Part shown: piece by piece, positions 1 through 8,789 of the stretch | How positions within the stretch are numbered: position 1 is the first letter of the stretch | Layout of the letters: every line of letters starts with the position of its first letter | Source: Pseudoxanthomonas suwonensis | GTDB taxonomy: Bacteria > Pseudomonadota > Gammaproteobacteria > Xanthomonadales > Xanthomonadaceae | Direction of reading: 5' to 3' | DNA: 58,853 bases | NCBI RefSeq assembly: GCF_010093235.1 | Contig: NZ_PDWP01000025.1 | Location: forward strand, 1-58,853 | Made by a program: the position numbers and the translations under genes | Notes under the pieces: model-generated | What the model was told of the DNA's origin: nothing | Database searches by the model: none | The model's input: the letters and a program-made list of their open reading frames with translations, nothing else

Positions 1-59
1 CCAGCTTCGGCTTCACGCAGGAAGCCGATGATCTGCTCTTCGGAAAAGCGCTTCTTCAC
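1..59 (-). CDS. IS3-family transposase OrfA, N-terminal fragment (cut by window edge)
   Basis: A GTG start at 59-57 opens VKKRFSEEQIIGFLREAEA, the conserved opening of IS3-family OrfA proteins of the IS407 type, whose HTH binds the element's ends. Only about 19 codons lie inside the window; the rest is beyond the edge. The identical fragment is present in opposite orientation at 58795-58853. Family assignment rests on this short N-terminal match alone. Confidence 0.7.
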   Translation of the reverse strand, partial: MKKRFSEEQIIGFLREAEA

Positions 60-127
60 GTCCAATCTCCGTCTGGTTGGGGATTGGACTCCAAATCGAC
101 CTGCTACTCAAAGATGGGGGGACGTCG
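1..127 (-). mobile_element. IS3-family element, 5' end only (left window edge)
   Basis: These bases are the exact reverse complement of 58727-58853 at the other end of the window. They hold the start of a transposase OrfA reading leftwards out of the window, preceded by a leader with an inverted repeat (GTCCAATC and GATTGGAC, 60-67 and 82-89). The two copies diverge at base 128, so the outer end of the element lies at or just inside base 127. No TG terminus or target duplication could be fixed. Confidence 0.75.
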
Positions 128-244
128 CCGCCAGCGCGGTCACCGCAGCGGATGGTGCGCTCCACCCGCTGGGTGACGCACCCATCGGGAATGTCGGTCG
201 CATGGACGCCTTCTTACCAATCACCAATCCCGAATCCCCGCAGG

Positions 245-805
245 CTACTTGACCTGCTGCTTGCCCAGCTTGCGGGCGAGGGTGCGGCGGTGCATGCCGA
301 GGCGGCGAGCGGTTTCGGAGACGTTGAAGCCGGTTTCGGCCAGGACCTCGTGGATCCGCTCCCATTCCAGGGTCTTGATCGAGGTCGGGCGCTCGCCAAG
401 GCCGACTTCGGCATTGCCCTGGGCCTTGCCGAAGGCGGCCTCGATGTCGTCGGTGTTCGAAGGCTTGGCCAGGTAGTGGCAGGCGCCCAGCTTGATGGCT
501 TCGACCGCGGTGGCGATGCTGGCATAGCCGGTCAGCACCACGATCAGCATCTCCGGGTCGTGCGCATGCAGGGCCTGCACGCAGGCCAGCCCGGAGCTGC
601 CGCCTGCCAGCTTCAGGTCGACCACGGCGTACCCCGGTTCGAAGACCTGCAGCACCGCGTCGAGCTCGGCCTGGCCGGGAACATGCCGCACTTCGTAGCC
701 ACGCCGTTCGAAGGAACGGACCAGGGTGCGGGCAAAAGCCTCGTCGTCCTCGACGACCAGCAGCCTGCGCGGCTGCCCAACAGGTTCACTCATCGTCATC
801 GGCAT
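245..805 (-). CDS. regA: RegA/PrrA-type redox response regulator
   Basis: A 186-residue two-domain regulator. The receiver domain carries the acidic pair E19-D20, phospho-acceptor D63 (VVDLKL) and a conserved lysine in the LAKPS loop. The C-terminal 45 residues form a Fis-type helix-turn-helix (NVSETARRLGMHRRTLARKL), the arrangement of RegA/PrrA/ActR. Such regulators are phosphorylated by RegB and control oxidases and energy metabolism in response to redox state. It overlaps the 3' end of the kinase gene by 20 bp, so the pair is translationally coupled, and it is the last gene of the cyo operon. Family assignment is firm; targets are inferred, with the neighbouring cyo promoter the obvious candidate. 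Confidence 0.9.
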   Translation of the reverse strand: MPMTMSEPVGQPRRLLVVEDDEAFARTLVRSFERRGYEVRHVPGQAELDAVLQVFEPGYAVVDLKLAGGSSGLACVQALHAHDPEMLIVVLTGYASIATAVEAIKLGACHYLAKPSNTDDIEAAFGKAQGNAEVGLGERPTSIKTLEWERIHEVLAETGFNVSETARRLGMHRRTLARKLGKQQVK

Positions 806-2162
806 CCGGATCAGGGGGCGCGGGCTGGGGCGGAACCAGGGCCGACAGGGGCAGTTCCAGCACCACCTTGGCGCCTCCGGTCGCGCGGTTGGAGGCGTTC
901 AGGCGGCCGCCCAGGCTGCGCGCCACGTTGAGCGAAAGGAACAATCCGAGGCCGCCACCCGGACGGCCCTTGGTCGAATTGTACGGTTTGCCGAAATTGG
1001 CCAGTGTCTCGTCGCTGAACCCGGGGCCTTCATCGCTGACTGCAAGCACGAGCATCTGGCCATCGGCGCCCTCGAGCCTGACCTCCATGCCCACCCATTC
1101 GGGCGAGGCCTCGAGCGCGTTGTCGAGGATGTTGCCGATCATCTGCTTGAGGCCGGAGTCGGAAATGATCGGCAGGTCAACGTCGAGGTGGCGGCGGTAG
1201 TCCAGCGTGCGAACCGGGCGAGTGGCGCTCCATTCGCTGACCAGGCCGTCGAGGAAGGTCGCCAGGGTGGTCTGCGCGGGCGCTTCGCCGCGGGCGTCGC
1301 CGGCCGACAGCAGGATGCCGGTGACGATCGACTTGCAGCGACCCAGCTGGGCCTGCATCTCGTCCAGGTCCTGCTGCAGTTCGGGATGCTCGGTGAACGG
1401 CGCCATCCGCCGCCAGTCGCCCAGCAGGACCGAGAGCGTGGCGAGGGGCGTGCCCAGTTCATGGGCGGCACCGGAAGCCAGCAGTCCCATGCGCACGATG
1501 TGCTCCTCCTCGGCCGCCTGCTGGCGCAGCGCGGCGAGGCGCGCGTCGCGGTCGCGCAGGATGCGGGCGATGCGCCCGATGAACAGGGCCGCCAAGGTGG
1601 CGGTGAGCAGGAAGCACGCCAGCAGGCCCTGGACATAGGGATCGGCGATCCCGCGCGCCGGGTCGGCGTGGATCGTGACCGGGCTGGGGAACATCACCAT
1701 GCCGAGCACGCCCACGCAGGTCGCGCCCACGACCACCCAGCTGGCCCAGGCGGGCAGGAGCACCGCACCCAGGGCGACCTGCAGCAGGTAGAGGAAGACG
1801 AATGGATTGGTGATGCCGCCGCTGAGGTAGAGCTGGGCGCTCAGCGCGCCCACGTCGACCAGCAGCCCGGCCAGCAGGGCCACGTCGCCGACTTCGTGGC
1901 GCGGCCGCCAGAACACCAGGCTGGCGAGATTGAAGGCGGCCAGGCAGCCGGCGATGCCGAGCATGGTGACCAGCGGCAGCTCGATGCCCAGCGCGAAGTG
2001 GACGAAGCCGATCGTGAGCATCTGGCCCACGATGGCGTACCAGCGCAGCTCGATGAGCTGCTGCATGTTGCGCAGGCCGGCGCCGTGGCCGCCGTCGCTG
2101 GGTACCGACTCGAACAGGTCGGGATTAGCGGGTGTCGACGTCCCGGGACTGCGGGGATCCAT
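786..2162 (-). CDS. regB: RegB/PrrB-type quinone- and redox-sensing histidine kinase
   Basis: A 458-residue membrane sensor kinase. Six hydrophobic segments fill residues about 40-197. The loop motif GGITNPF (115-121) matches the RegB GGxxNPF ubiquinone-binding signature. The H-box GAAHELGTPL places the phospho-accepting histidine at H234; C276, 42 residues later, sits where RegB has its redox-active cysteine. The ATPase domain shows the N-box (NILDNALEA), DEGPGF and GGGLGLFL. The ATG is at 2162-2160, overlapping the SURF1 gene by 38 bp, and the 3' end overlaps regA by 20 bp. The C-terminal tail is Pro/Asp-rich and unassigned. Known family role: autophosphorylates when the quinone pool is reduced and passes phosphate to RegA. 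Confidence 0.9.
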   Translation of the reverse strand: MDPRSPGTSTPANPDLFESVPSDGGHGAGLRNMQQLIELRWYAIVGQMLTIGFVHFALGIELPLVTMLGIAGCLAAFNLASLVFWRPRHEVGDVALLAGLLVDVGALSAQLYLSGGITNPFVFLYLLQVALGAVLLPAWASWVVVGATCVGVLGMVMFPSPVTIHADPARGIADPYVQGLLACFLLTATLAALFIGRIARILRDRDARLAALRQQAAEEEHIVRMGLLASGAAHELGTPLATLSVLLGDWRRMAPFTEHPELQQDLDEMQAQLGRCKSIVTGILLSAGDARGEAPAQTTLATFLDGLVSEWSATRPVRTLDYRRHLDVDLPIISDSGLKQMIGNILDNALEASPEWVGMEVRLEGADGQMLVLAVSDEGPGFSDETLANFGKPYNSTKGRPGGGLGLFLSLNVARSLGGRLNASNRATGGAKVVLELPLSALVPPQPAPPDPDADDDE

Positions 2163-2940
2163 CCGGAAGCTCCGTGTTGCGCTGGCGCCAGTGGCGGCGG
2201 ATGCGCCGTTCCTCCAGCGCGAAGCGCCAGGCGCCGAAGGCCACCAGCAGGGCCAGCGCGAACCAGGTCAGCGCGTACCCCAGGTGGTTGTCGCGGAACC
2301 GTACCACCGTCAGGCCGCCACGCGGCCACGGGGTGCCGGCCTGGACCGCGGAAGCGGCATCGGCATCGATGAAGTAGGGCAGGGCGTCCGTGAGGCCGCG
2401 GTGCGTGGCGATGGCTTGCACGTCGCGCGAGTACCAGCGTTCCTGCTCGGGCGCGTTGCGCCGCAGGAAGCCGCCATCCGGCTCGCTCAGGCGCAGCAGG
2501 CCGGTGACCTCGACCGTGGCATCCGGATCCGGTGCCGGCGGCTCCCAGCCTTCGGGCACGAAGCCGAGGTTGACCAGGACCACGCTGCCGTCTGCCCGGT
2601 GCAGCGGCCGCAGCAGCCAATAACCGGCGCCGGCCTCGCTCAGCGCCTGGGTGCGCGTATCCAGGCCAGGCAGCCAGCGGCCACGCACGCTCACGCGACG
2701 GTATTCGTGGTCGACGGGTGCCGAAGCCTGCCAGGCGGCGGCATCCGGTGCGGAAACAGGGGCGGCATGGACCCGCGCTTCCACGCGGGCGATCAGGTCG
2801 TGCTTCCAGCCCAGGCGCTGGACCTGCCAGAGGCCGAGCGACAGGAAAAGCAGGAACCCGGAAACGAAAGCCACCGCCAGGAGGACGGTGGCGATCGGGC
2901 CGTGTGGCCGCCGCGCGGCGGCCTCAGGCAGGCTGTTCAT
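2125..2940 (-). CDS. SURF1-family oxidase assembly protein
   Basis: A 271-residue inner-membrane protein with one transmembrane helix near the N terminus (about 17-37), a periplasmic domain and a second helix near 225-245 followed by a basic tail. The opening helix ending in LGLWQVQRLGWKHDLI, the YRRVSVRGRW block and the YSRDVQAIA block are typical of SURF1/Shy1 proteins, which assist heme insertion into subunit I of heme-copper oxidases. It follows cyoD by 63 bp and overlaps regB, so it belongs to the cyo operon and occupies the place where cyoE (heme O synthase) sits in E. coli. A quinol-oxidase-specific SURF1 (Surf1q of Paracoccus) is known; that role is inferred here. Confidence 0.87.
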   Translation of the reverse strand: MNSLPEAAARRPHGPIATVLLAVAFVSGFLLFLSLGLWQVQRLGWKHDLIARVEARVHAAPVSAPDAAAWQASAPVDHEYRRVSVRGRWLPGLDTRTQALSEAGAGYWLLRPLHRADGSVVLVNLGFVPEGWEPPAPDPDATVEVTGLLRLSEPDGGFLRRNAPEQERWYSRDVQAIATHRGLTDALPYFIDADAASAVQAGTPWPRGGLTVVRFRDNHLGYALTWFALALLVAFGAWRFALEERRIRRHWRQRNTELPDGSPQSRDVDTR

Positions 2941-3003
2941 GGCGGTGGACTCTGGAACCGTTGTCCATGTGGCCAGCGTAACAGCCGCGGCACGAAGCCA
3001 GCG

Positions 3004-3423
3004 TCAGGGCATGACCCGCGCGTCGTGGGTGGAGATGTGCGGCATCATGTTGGCGTTCATGTGGTGCATCACCCACAGCGAGCCGGCCAGCACGATGACC
3101 ACCAGGACCACGGTGAACATCAACGCGAGCATGTTCCAGCCGCCTTCCGACCGCGCGTTCATGTGCAGGAAGTAGACCATCTGCACCACGATCTGGACCA
3201 CGGCGAAGCCGAGGATCACCAGGGCGGTGGTGCCCGGGTCCTGGATCACGTTGCCCATCACCAGCCAGAACGGGATGGCGGTGAGGATCACCGACAGCAC
3301 GAAGCCGATGACGTAGTCGCGCATGCTGCCATGCGCGCCTTCCTCGTGGGCGTGGTGCTCGCCGCCGTGCTCGTCGTGGGAATGGCCGTGGGCCATGGCA
3401 TGGGTGTCGTGGGGCTGGCTCAT
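3004..3423 (-). CDS. cyoD: Cytochrome bo3 quinol oxidase subunit IV
   Basis: A 139-residue protein with three transmembrane helices (about 37-57, 64-86 and 97-120), the normal CyoD fold. The helix-II block [20 protein letters not shown] is characteristic. The N-terminal 32 residues are very rich in His and Glu, a feature often seen in this subunit. The ATG at 3423-3421 overlaps the cyoC stop as ATGA, which fixes the start; longer in-frame starts lie inside cyoC. CyoD assists CuB loading and stability of the complex in E. coli. Confidence 0.93.
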   Translation of the reverse strand: MSQPHDTHAMAHGHSHDEHGGEHHAHEEGAHGSMRDYVIGFVLSVILTAIPFWLVMGNVIQDPGTTALVILGFAVVQIVVQMVYFLHMNARSEGGWNMLALMFTVVLVVIVLAGSLWVMHHMNANMMPHISTHDARVMP

Positions 3424-4055
3424 GGCAGCACTCCCATCAGGTAGACGAAGGTGAAGACGCCGATCCAGACGACGTCCAGGAAATGCCAGAACAGCGACAG
3501 GCACATCAGGCGGCGGCGGTTGGCCTCGTGCAGGCCGAAGCGCCGCACCTGCACCATCAGCACCACCAGCCACACGATGCCGAAGGCCACGTGCAGGCCG
3601 TGGGTGCCGACCAGGGCGAAGAACGAGGACAGGAACGCGCTGCGCTGCGGGCCGGCGCCTGCATGGACCAGGTGCGCGAACTCGTACAGCTCCAGGCCCA
3701 GGAAGGCCAGGCCGAACAGGCCGGTCACCGCCAGCCAGCCGAGCACGCCGGCGGTGCTGCGACGCTGCATGGACAGCATCGCGAAGCCGTAGGTGATCGA
3801 CGACAGCAGCAGCATGGCGGTGTTCACCGCCACCAGCGGCAGGTCGAACAGGTCAGCGCCGGTGGGGCCGGCGGCGTAGCTGCGCCCGAGCACGCCGTAG
3901 ACCGCGAACAGGCAGGCGAAGATGAGCAGGTCGCTCATCAGGTACAGCCAGAACCCCAGCAGGGTGCCGTTCTGCGGGTGGTGGTGGCCGCCGGTGTCGT
4001 AGAACCGGGTCGGATCGCCGGCTAGCGGCGAGGAGGCGAGGGCAGCGTCAGACAT
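3420..4055 (-). CDS. cyoC: Cytochrome bo3 quinol oxidase subunit III
   Basis: A 211-residue heme-copper oxidase subunit III with five predicted transmembrane helices. It begins with a soluble segment containing [20 protein letters not shown] and carries the ELYEF block of helix III and the [13 protein letters not shown] block of helix IV. It has no cofactors and stabilises the proton-pumping subunit I. It overlaps cyoB by 8 bp and cyoD by 4 bp, so translation of the operon is tightly coupled. Confidence 0.95.
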   Translation of the reverse strand: MSDAALASSPLAGDPTRFYDTGGHHHPQNGTLLGFWLYLMSDLLIFACLFAVYGVLGRSYAAGPTGADLFDLPLVAVNTAMLLLSSITYGFAMLSMQRRSTAGVLGWLAVTGLFGLAFLGLELYEFAHLVHAGAGPQRSAFLSSFFALVGTHGLHVAFGIVWLVVLMVQVRRFGLHEANRRRLMCLSLFWHFLDVVWIGVFTFVYLMGVLP

Positions 4056-6063
4056 TGGCGTTCTTCAGCAGTTCGGTACGGGCGGCTTCCGTCGCGGCCA
4101 CGGTTTCGGCCGGGATGTGGTAGTCGCGCTTGTAATTGAAGGTGTGCACGATCGAGGCGATCACGGTCGCGGCGAAGGCGGTGCCAGCCAGCCACCAGAT
4201 GTGCCAGATCAGGCCGAAGGCGCAGGCCGTGCTCAGGCCGGCGATGACCACGCCCGCGGCGGTGTTTTTGGGCATGTGGATCGGCAGGAAGCCGGACAGG
4301 GGGCGCTGGGCGCCGCGCTGCTTCATGTCCCACCACGCGTCGTTGTCATGCACCACCGGGGTGAAGGCGAAGTTGTACTCCGGCGGCGGCGAGGAGGTGG
4401 ACCACTCCAGGCTGCGGCCGTCCCACGGGTCGCCGGTCACGTCGCGCAGCTGCTCGCGCTTGCGGAAGCTGACGAAGATGCAGATCAGGAAGGCGGCGAT
4501 GCCGATGGCGACCAGCACCGCGCCGAAGGCGGCGACCTGGAACCAGATCTGCAGCGACGGATCGGTGAAGTGGCTCATGCGGCGGGTGACGCCCATCAGG
4601 CCCAGCACGTAGAGCGGGGTGAAGGCGAACCAGTAGCCGGCCAGCCAGAACCAGAACGAGACCTTGCCCCAGAACGGATCGAGCTTGAAGCCGAAGGCCT
4701 TGGGGAACCAGAAGGTCATGCCGGCGAACAGGCCGAAGACGACGCCGCCGATGATCACGTTGTGGAAGTGGGCAATCAGGAACAGGCTGTTGTGCAGCAC
4801 GAAGTCGGCCGGCGGGACGGCCAGGAGCACGCCGGTCATGCCGCCCACCACGAAGGTGACCATGAAGCCCACCGTCCACAGCATCGGCACCTCGAAACGG
4901 ATGCGGCCGCGATACATGGTGAACAGCCAGTTGAAGATCTTCGCGCCGGTGGGGATCGAGATGATCATCGTGGTGATGCCGAAGAACGAGTTGACGCTCG
5001 CGCCCGACCCCATGGTGAAGAAGTGGTGCAGCCACACCAGGTACGACAGGATGGTGATGCACACGGTCGCGTAGACCATCGAGCTGTAGCCGAACAGGCG
5101 CTTGCCCGAGTAGGTCGACACGATCTCCGAGAAGATGCCGAACACCGGCAGGATCAGGATGTAGACCTCCGGGTGGCCCCAGATCCAGATCAGGTTCACG
5201 TACATCATCGGGTTGCCGCCGAGGTCGTTCGTGAAGAAGTTGGTCCCCACGTAACGGTCCAGCGACAGCAGCGCCAGGACGGCGGTCAGCACCGGGAAGC
5301 TGACCACGATCAGCACGTTGGTGCACAGCGCGGTCCAGGTGAACACCGGCATCTTCATCAGGGTCATGCCCGGCGCGCGCATCTTGACGATGGTCACGAT
5401 CAGGTTGACGCCCGACAGCAACGTGCCGACGCCTGCGATCTGCAATGCCCAGATGTAGTAGTCCATGCCCACGTCGGGGCTGTACTCGATGCCCGACAGC
5501 GGCGGGTAGGCCAGCCAGCCGGGCTTGGCGAACTCGCCCACGAACAGCGACAGCATGACCAGCACCGCGCCGGCGGTGGTCATCCAGAAGCTGAAGTTGT
5601 TGAGGAACGGGAAGGCGACGTCGCGGGTGCCGATCTGCAGCGGCACCAGGTAGTTCATCAGGCCCGTGACCAGGGGCATGGCCACGAAGAAGATCATGAT
5701 CACGCCGTGGGCGGTGAACACCTGGTCGTAGTGGTGCGGCGGCAGGTAGCCCAGGTTGTCACCGAAGGCGATCGCCTGCTGGGCGCGCATCATCAGCGCG
5801 TCGGCGAAGCCGCGCAGCAGCATCACCAGGCCCAGCACCATGTACATGATGCCGATCTTCTTGTGGTCGATGCTGGTGAACCAGTCGCGCCACAGGGTGC
5901 CCCACAGCTTGTACTTGGTGATGACGGCCAGCAGGGCCAGGCCGGCCACGCAGGTGCCGATGAAGGCCGACAGGATCACCGGGTCGTGCAGCGGGAAAGA
6001 TTCCCAGCCCAGGTAGCCGGTCAACGGGTTGTATGGAGCCGAGGTGGAATGCGGGGAGGACAT
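4048..6063 (-). CDS. cyoB: Cytochrome bo3 quinol oxidase subunit I
   Basis: The catalytic 671-residue subunit, close to the 663 residues of the E. coli protein, with about 15 transmembrane helices. All metal ligands are visible: the low-spin heme histidine in [15 protein letters not shown], the CuB His and cross-linked Tyr in [12 protein letters not shown], the paired CuB histidines in [10 protein letters not shown], and the two heme histidines in [12 protein letters not shown]. It reduces oxygen to water with electrons from ubiquinol and pumps protons. It sits 60 bp downstream of cyoA and overlaps cyoC. Whether the high-spin heme is O or A cannot be read from the sequence, and no cyoE lies in this operon. 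Confidence 0.97.
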   Translation of the reverse strand: MSSPHSTSAPYNPLTGYLGWESFPLHDPVILSAFIGTCVAGLALLAVITKYKLWGTLWRDWFTSIDHKKIGIMYMVLGLVMLLRGFADALMMRAQQAIAFGDNLGYLPPHHYDQVFTAHGVIMIFFVAMPLVTGLMNYLVPLQIGTRDVAFPFLNNFSFWMTTAGAVLVMLSLFVGEFAKPGWLAYPPLSGIEYSPDVGMDYYIWALQIAGVGTLLSGVNLIVTIVKMRAPGMTLMKMPVFTWTALCTNVLIVVSFPVLTAVLALLSLDRYVGTNFFTNDLGGNPMMYVNLIWIWGHPEVYILILPVFGIFSEIVSTYSGKRLFGYSSMVYATVCITILSYLVWLHHFFTMGSGASVNSFFGITTMIISIPTGAKIFNWLFTMYRGRIRFEVPMLWTVGFMVTFVVGGMTGVLLAVPPADFVLHNSLFLIAHFHNVIIGGVVFGLFAGMTFWFPKAFGFKLDPFWGKVSFWFWLAGYWFAFTPLYVLGLMGVTRRMSHFTDPSLQIWFQVAAFGAVLVAIGIAAFLICIFVSFRKREQLRDVTGDPWDGRSLEWSTSSPPPEYNFAFTPVVHDNDAWWDMKQRGAQRPLSGFLPIHMPKNTAAGVVIAGLSTACAFGLIWHIWWLAGTAFAATVIASIVHTFNYKRDYHIPAETVAATEAARTELLKNANV

Positions 6064-6123
6064 GTTTCGGGACTTCCGTCGTCAGGCCGCCGCGCCACGT
6101 TGCGGGCGCGGCGACGGACCGCT

Positions 6124-7182
6124 TCAGGGAGCGGAGCGGGAGAGGGTGGTGACCAGGCCGGGCGCCGGGGCATCGCCGGAGGCGCACATGGCCGACTGCA
6201 CGTAGCGCCCGCCACGCAGGTCGCCGCGGCTGCGCGCCTCCAGGCCTTCCATGCGGGTGCGGCCCGGGCCGTTGCCGGCATCGATGGCCATCATCTCGTG
6301 CATGCACATCCGGCGCGGGTCGACGCAACGGTTGAGCACGGCCTCGTACAGGGCCGGGTCGACCGAGGCGAAGTGGTGCACCGGCTCGCGGACGCTGGGC
6401 TTTTCGAGCTCGAGGTAGCCTTCGCGGCCCAGTTCCTGGCCGCTTTCGCGGACCTTGCCGACCCACTGCTCGAATCCGGCCTCGTCCAGGGCGTGGAAGC
6501 GGAAGCGCATGCCGGAGAAGCCGGCGCCGCTGTAGTTGGACGAGAAGCCCTCGTACTCGCCCTGGGTACCGATGACCGCGTTCAGCTCGGTCTGCATGCC
6601 CGGCATTGTGTAGATCATGCCGGCCAGCGCCGGGACGTAGAACGCGTTCATCACCGTGGAGGAGGTGAGCTTGAAGTGGATCGGGCGATCCACCGGCGCC
6701 GCCAGCTCGTTCACGGTGGCGATGCCCTGCTCGGGGTAGATGAACAGCCACTTCCAGTCCAGCGAGACCACCTCGACCACCAGCGGCTCCACGCCCTCCG
6801 GCACCGGCTTGCCCTCGGCGATGCGCTCGAGCGGCCGGTACGGGTCCAGGGTGTGGGTGCTGATCCAGGTGATCGAGCCCAGGGCGATGATGATCAGCAG
6901 CGGGGCCGACCAGACCACCAGCTCCAGCTGCAGGGAGTGGTCCCAGTCCGGCTTGTAGGTCGCCTTCCGGTTCGAGGCCCGGTACCGCCAGGCGAAGAAC
7001 AGGGTGAGGGCGATCACCGGGACGATGATGATCAGCATCAGGATCGTCGCGATGATGATCAGGTTGCCCTGCTGGCGGGCGACGTCGCCCGGGGCGTTCA
7101 GCAGGATGGTATTGCAGCCGCCCAGCAACACGGCCAGGCTGGCAGCCGCCATGAGGCGGCACAGGGTCTTGGGAAGGGACAT
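6124..7182 (-). CDS. cyoA: Cytochrome bo3 quinol oxidase subunit II
   Basis: A 352-residue lipoprotein. The signal sequence ends in the lipobox LGGC, so C23 is the lipidation site. Two transmembrane helices follow (about 39-65 and 84-106), then a periplasmic cupredoxin domain with the WKWLFIYPE block. The CuA cysteines of cytochrome c oxidases are missing, as expected for a quinol oxidase, and FSSNYSGAGFSGM is typical of CyoA. The last 90 residues form the COX-ARM region plus a tail containing several cysteines (RCVDPRRMCMHEMM). This is the first gene of a seven-gene minus-strand operon; the region upstream holds two palindromes. Confidence 0.95.
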   Translation of the reverse strand: MSLPKTLCRLMAAASLAVLLGGCNTILLNAPGDVARQQGNLIIIATILMLIIIVPVIALTLFFAWRYRASNRKATYKPDWDHSLQLELVVWSAPLLIIIALGSITWISTHTLDPYRPLERIAEGKPVPEGVEPLVVEVVSLDWKWLFIYPEQGIATVNELAAPVDRPIHFKLTSSTVMNAFYVPALAGMIYTMPGMQTELNAVIGTQGEYEGFSSNYSGAGFSGMRFRFHALDEAGFEQWVGKVRESGQELGREGYLELEKPSVREPVHHFASVDPALYEAVLNRCVDPRRMCMHEMMAIDAGNGPGRTRMEGLEARSRGDLRGGRYVQSAMCASGDAPAPGLVTTLSRSAP

Positions 7183-7248
7183 CGTGCTAGGTTTCGCGCT
7201 TGGCGGGGATGCGCTGCACCGCGCACTTTAACTCCGGCGGCCTGGGGC

Positions 7249-7275
7249 GGCGATTGGACGTTTTGTCCTATCGCC
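7249..7275. promoter_or_regulatory. Palindrome 1 between cyoA and the MFS gene (candidate operator)
   Basis: Arms GGCGATTGGAC (7249-7259) and GTCCTATCGCC (7265-7275) are inverted with one mismatch around the 5-base spacer GTTTT. It lies 67 bp upstream of the cyoA start in the divergent cyoA/MFS intergenic region. There is no T-run on either side, so it is not an intrinsic terminator. The GC-rich outer half-sites are compatible in type with RegA-like binding, but the binding protein is not identified. Confidence 0.55.
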
Positions 7276-7304
7276 GGGGCAACGGTTTGGTGTCACCCTG
7301 CCCG

Positions 7305-7325
7305 GGCCGGGTTGTATACCCGGCC
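7305..7325. promoter_or_regulatory. Palindrome 2 between cyoA and the MFS gene (candidate operator)
   Basis: Perfect 8-base arms GGCCGGGT (7305-7312) and ACCCGGCC (7318-7325) flank the spacer TGTAT. It is 57 bp upstream of the transporter ATG and 30 bp from palindrome 1. With no following T-tract it looks like a dimer binding site rather than a terminator. The binding protein is unknown. Confidence 0.5.
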
Positions 7326-7381
7326 GTGGCCGTGCAACCTTGGCCGCAGCGACACCTTTCCCGCCGCTTGCTCAGTTGCCG

Positions 7382-8710
7382 ATGACCTCGATTCCCGTGT
7401 CCAGCCATACCGTCTCCGTCCACGGCCAGGATGCCGCCCAGCACGAGGTCGCGCCCGGCGAGATCGCCGTCGGCGTGGTCATCGGCCGGGCCTCGGAGTA
7501 CTTCGACTTCTTCGTCTACGGCATCGCCTCGGCCCTGGTCTTCCCGAAGGTGTTCTTCCCCTTCGCCGAGCCGCTGCAGGCGACCCTCTACTCCTTCGCG
7601 GTCTTCGCCCTGGCCTTCATCTCCCGGCCGCTGGGCACGGCGCTGTTCATGCGCATCCAGGCCCGCTGGAGCCGGGGCACCAAAATGACCGCGGCCCTGT
7701 TCCTGCTGGGTACGGCCACGGCCGGCATCGCCTTCCTGCCCGGGTACGCGCGGCTGGGGGCGACGGCAATCGTGCTGCTGGCCCTGCTGCGCCTGGCCCA
7801 GGGCGTGGCCCTGGGCGGATCCTGGGACGGCCTGCCGTCGCTGCTGGCGCTCAATGCGCCCAAGCACCGCCGCGGCTGGTACGCCATGCTCGGCCAGCTC
7901 GGCGCGCCGGTGGGCTTCATCGTCGCCGCGGCCCTGTTCGCCTTCCTGCTGTCCAGCCTGCCGGCCGAGGATTTCTATGCCTGGGGCTGGCGTTACCCGT
8001 TCTTCGCGGCCTTCGCCATCAACGTGGTGGCGCTGTTCGCCCGCCTGCGCCTGGTCGTGACCCACGAGTACGAGCAGCAGATGGGCCAGCGCGAGCTGGA
8101 GCCGGTGCCGCTGCGCGAGCTGTTCCACGAGAAGGGCCGGCACGTGGTGATCGGCGCCTTCGCGCCGCTGGCCAGCTATGCCCTGTTCCACATCGTCACC
8201 ATCTTCCCGGTGTCGTGGATCCTGCTGTTCTCCGAGCAGCCGATCACCGACGTGCTGCTGGTGCAGGTGGTGGGCGGCTTCCTCGCCATCGGCGGCGTGC
8301 TGGCCTCCGGCCTGATCGCCGACCGGTTCGGCCGGGTCCCGACGCTGGGCGCCCTGGCCCTGGCGATCGCCATGTTCAGCGGCTTCGCCCCGACCCTGCT
8401 GGGCGGGGGAGAGGTGGCCCAGTCCGTGTTCCTGCTGCTGGGCTTCGTCCTGCTGGGCCTGTCCTACGGCCAGTCCTCCGGCGCGGTGACCCGCAATTTC
8501 GGTTCGCGCTACCGCTACACCGGAGCGGCGCTGACCTCGGACTTCGCCTGGCTGATCGGCGCGGCCTTCGCCCCGCTGGTGGCGCTGGGCCTGTGCGCGA
8601 ACTTCGGCCTGGCCTACATGGGCGCCTACCTGCTGTCCGGCGCGCTGTCCACGCTGCTGGCCCTGCTGGTCCATCGCTGGCTCAAGCAGCGCGAGGGTGC
8701 GGCCGCCTGA
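7382..8710 (+). CDS. MFS transporter, metabolite:H+ symporter (MHS)-like
   Basis: A 442-residue inner-membrane protein with about 12 transmembrane helices. The first helix holds YFDFFVYGIASALVFPKVFF and the second ends in FISRPLGTALFM, both hallmarks of the metabolite:H+ symporter branch (relatives of ProP, KgtP, ShiA). The usual loop 2-3 motif (GDRxGRK) is replaced by ARWSRGTK, while the second copy in loop 8-9 is intact (GLIADRFGR). The ATG at 7382 is chosen because the conserved N-terminal region starts soon after; an earlier in-frame start at 7340 would add 14 residues. Substrate cannot be predicted. It is divergent from the cyo operon and shares its palindrome-containing upstream region. 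Confidence 0.82.
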   Translation: MTSIPVSSHTVSVHGQDAAQHEVAPGEIAVGVVIGRASEYFDFFVYGIASALVFPKVFFPFAEPLQATLYSFAVFALAFISRPLGTALFMRIQARWSRGTKMTAALFLLGTATAGIAFLPGYARLGATAIVLLALLRLAQGVALGGSWDGLPSLLALNAPKHRRGWYAMLGQLGAPVGFIVAAALFAFLLSSLPAEDFYAWGWRYPFFAAFAINVVALFARLRLVVTHEYEQQMGQRELEPVPLRELFHEKGRHVVIGAFAPLASYALFHIVTIFPVSWILLFSEQPITDVLLVQVVGGFLAIGGVLASGLIADRFGRVPTLGALALAIAMFSGFAPTLLGGGEVAQSVFLLLGFVLLGLSYGQSSGAVTRNFGSRYRYTGAALTSDFAWLIGAAFAPLVALGLCANFGLAYMGAYLLSGALSTLLALLVHRWLKQREGAAA

Positions 8711-8789
8711 TCCGGTGGCCGTGGTCCCGCCGGCGTTGCGGCGGGGCGCCGGCTAGAATGGCGCCTCCGCCCGTCGTGATCCGTTTGCC

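Noticed and set aside
7305-7325. Intrinsic terminator for the cyo or MFS gene
   Set aside because: The stem lies upstream of both genes and has no T-run on either strand, so an operator is a better reading.
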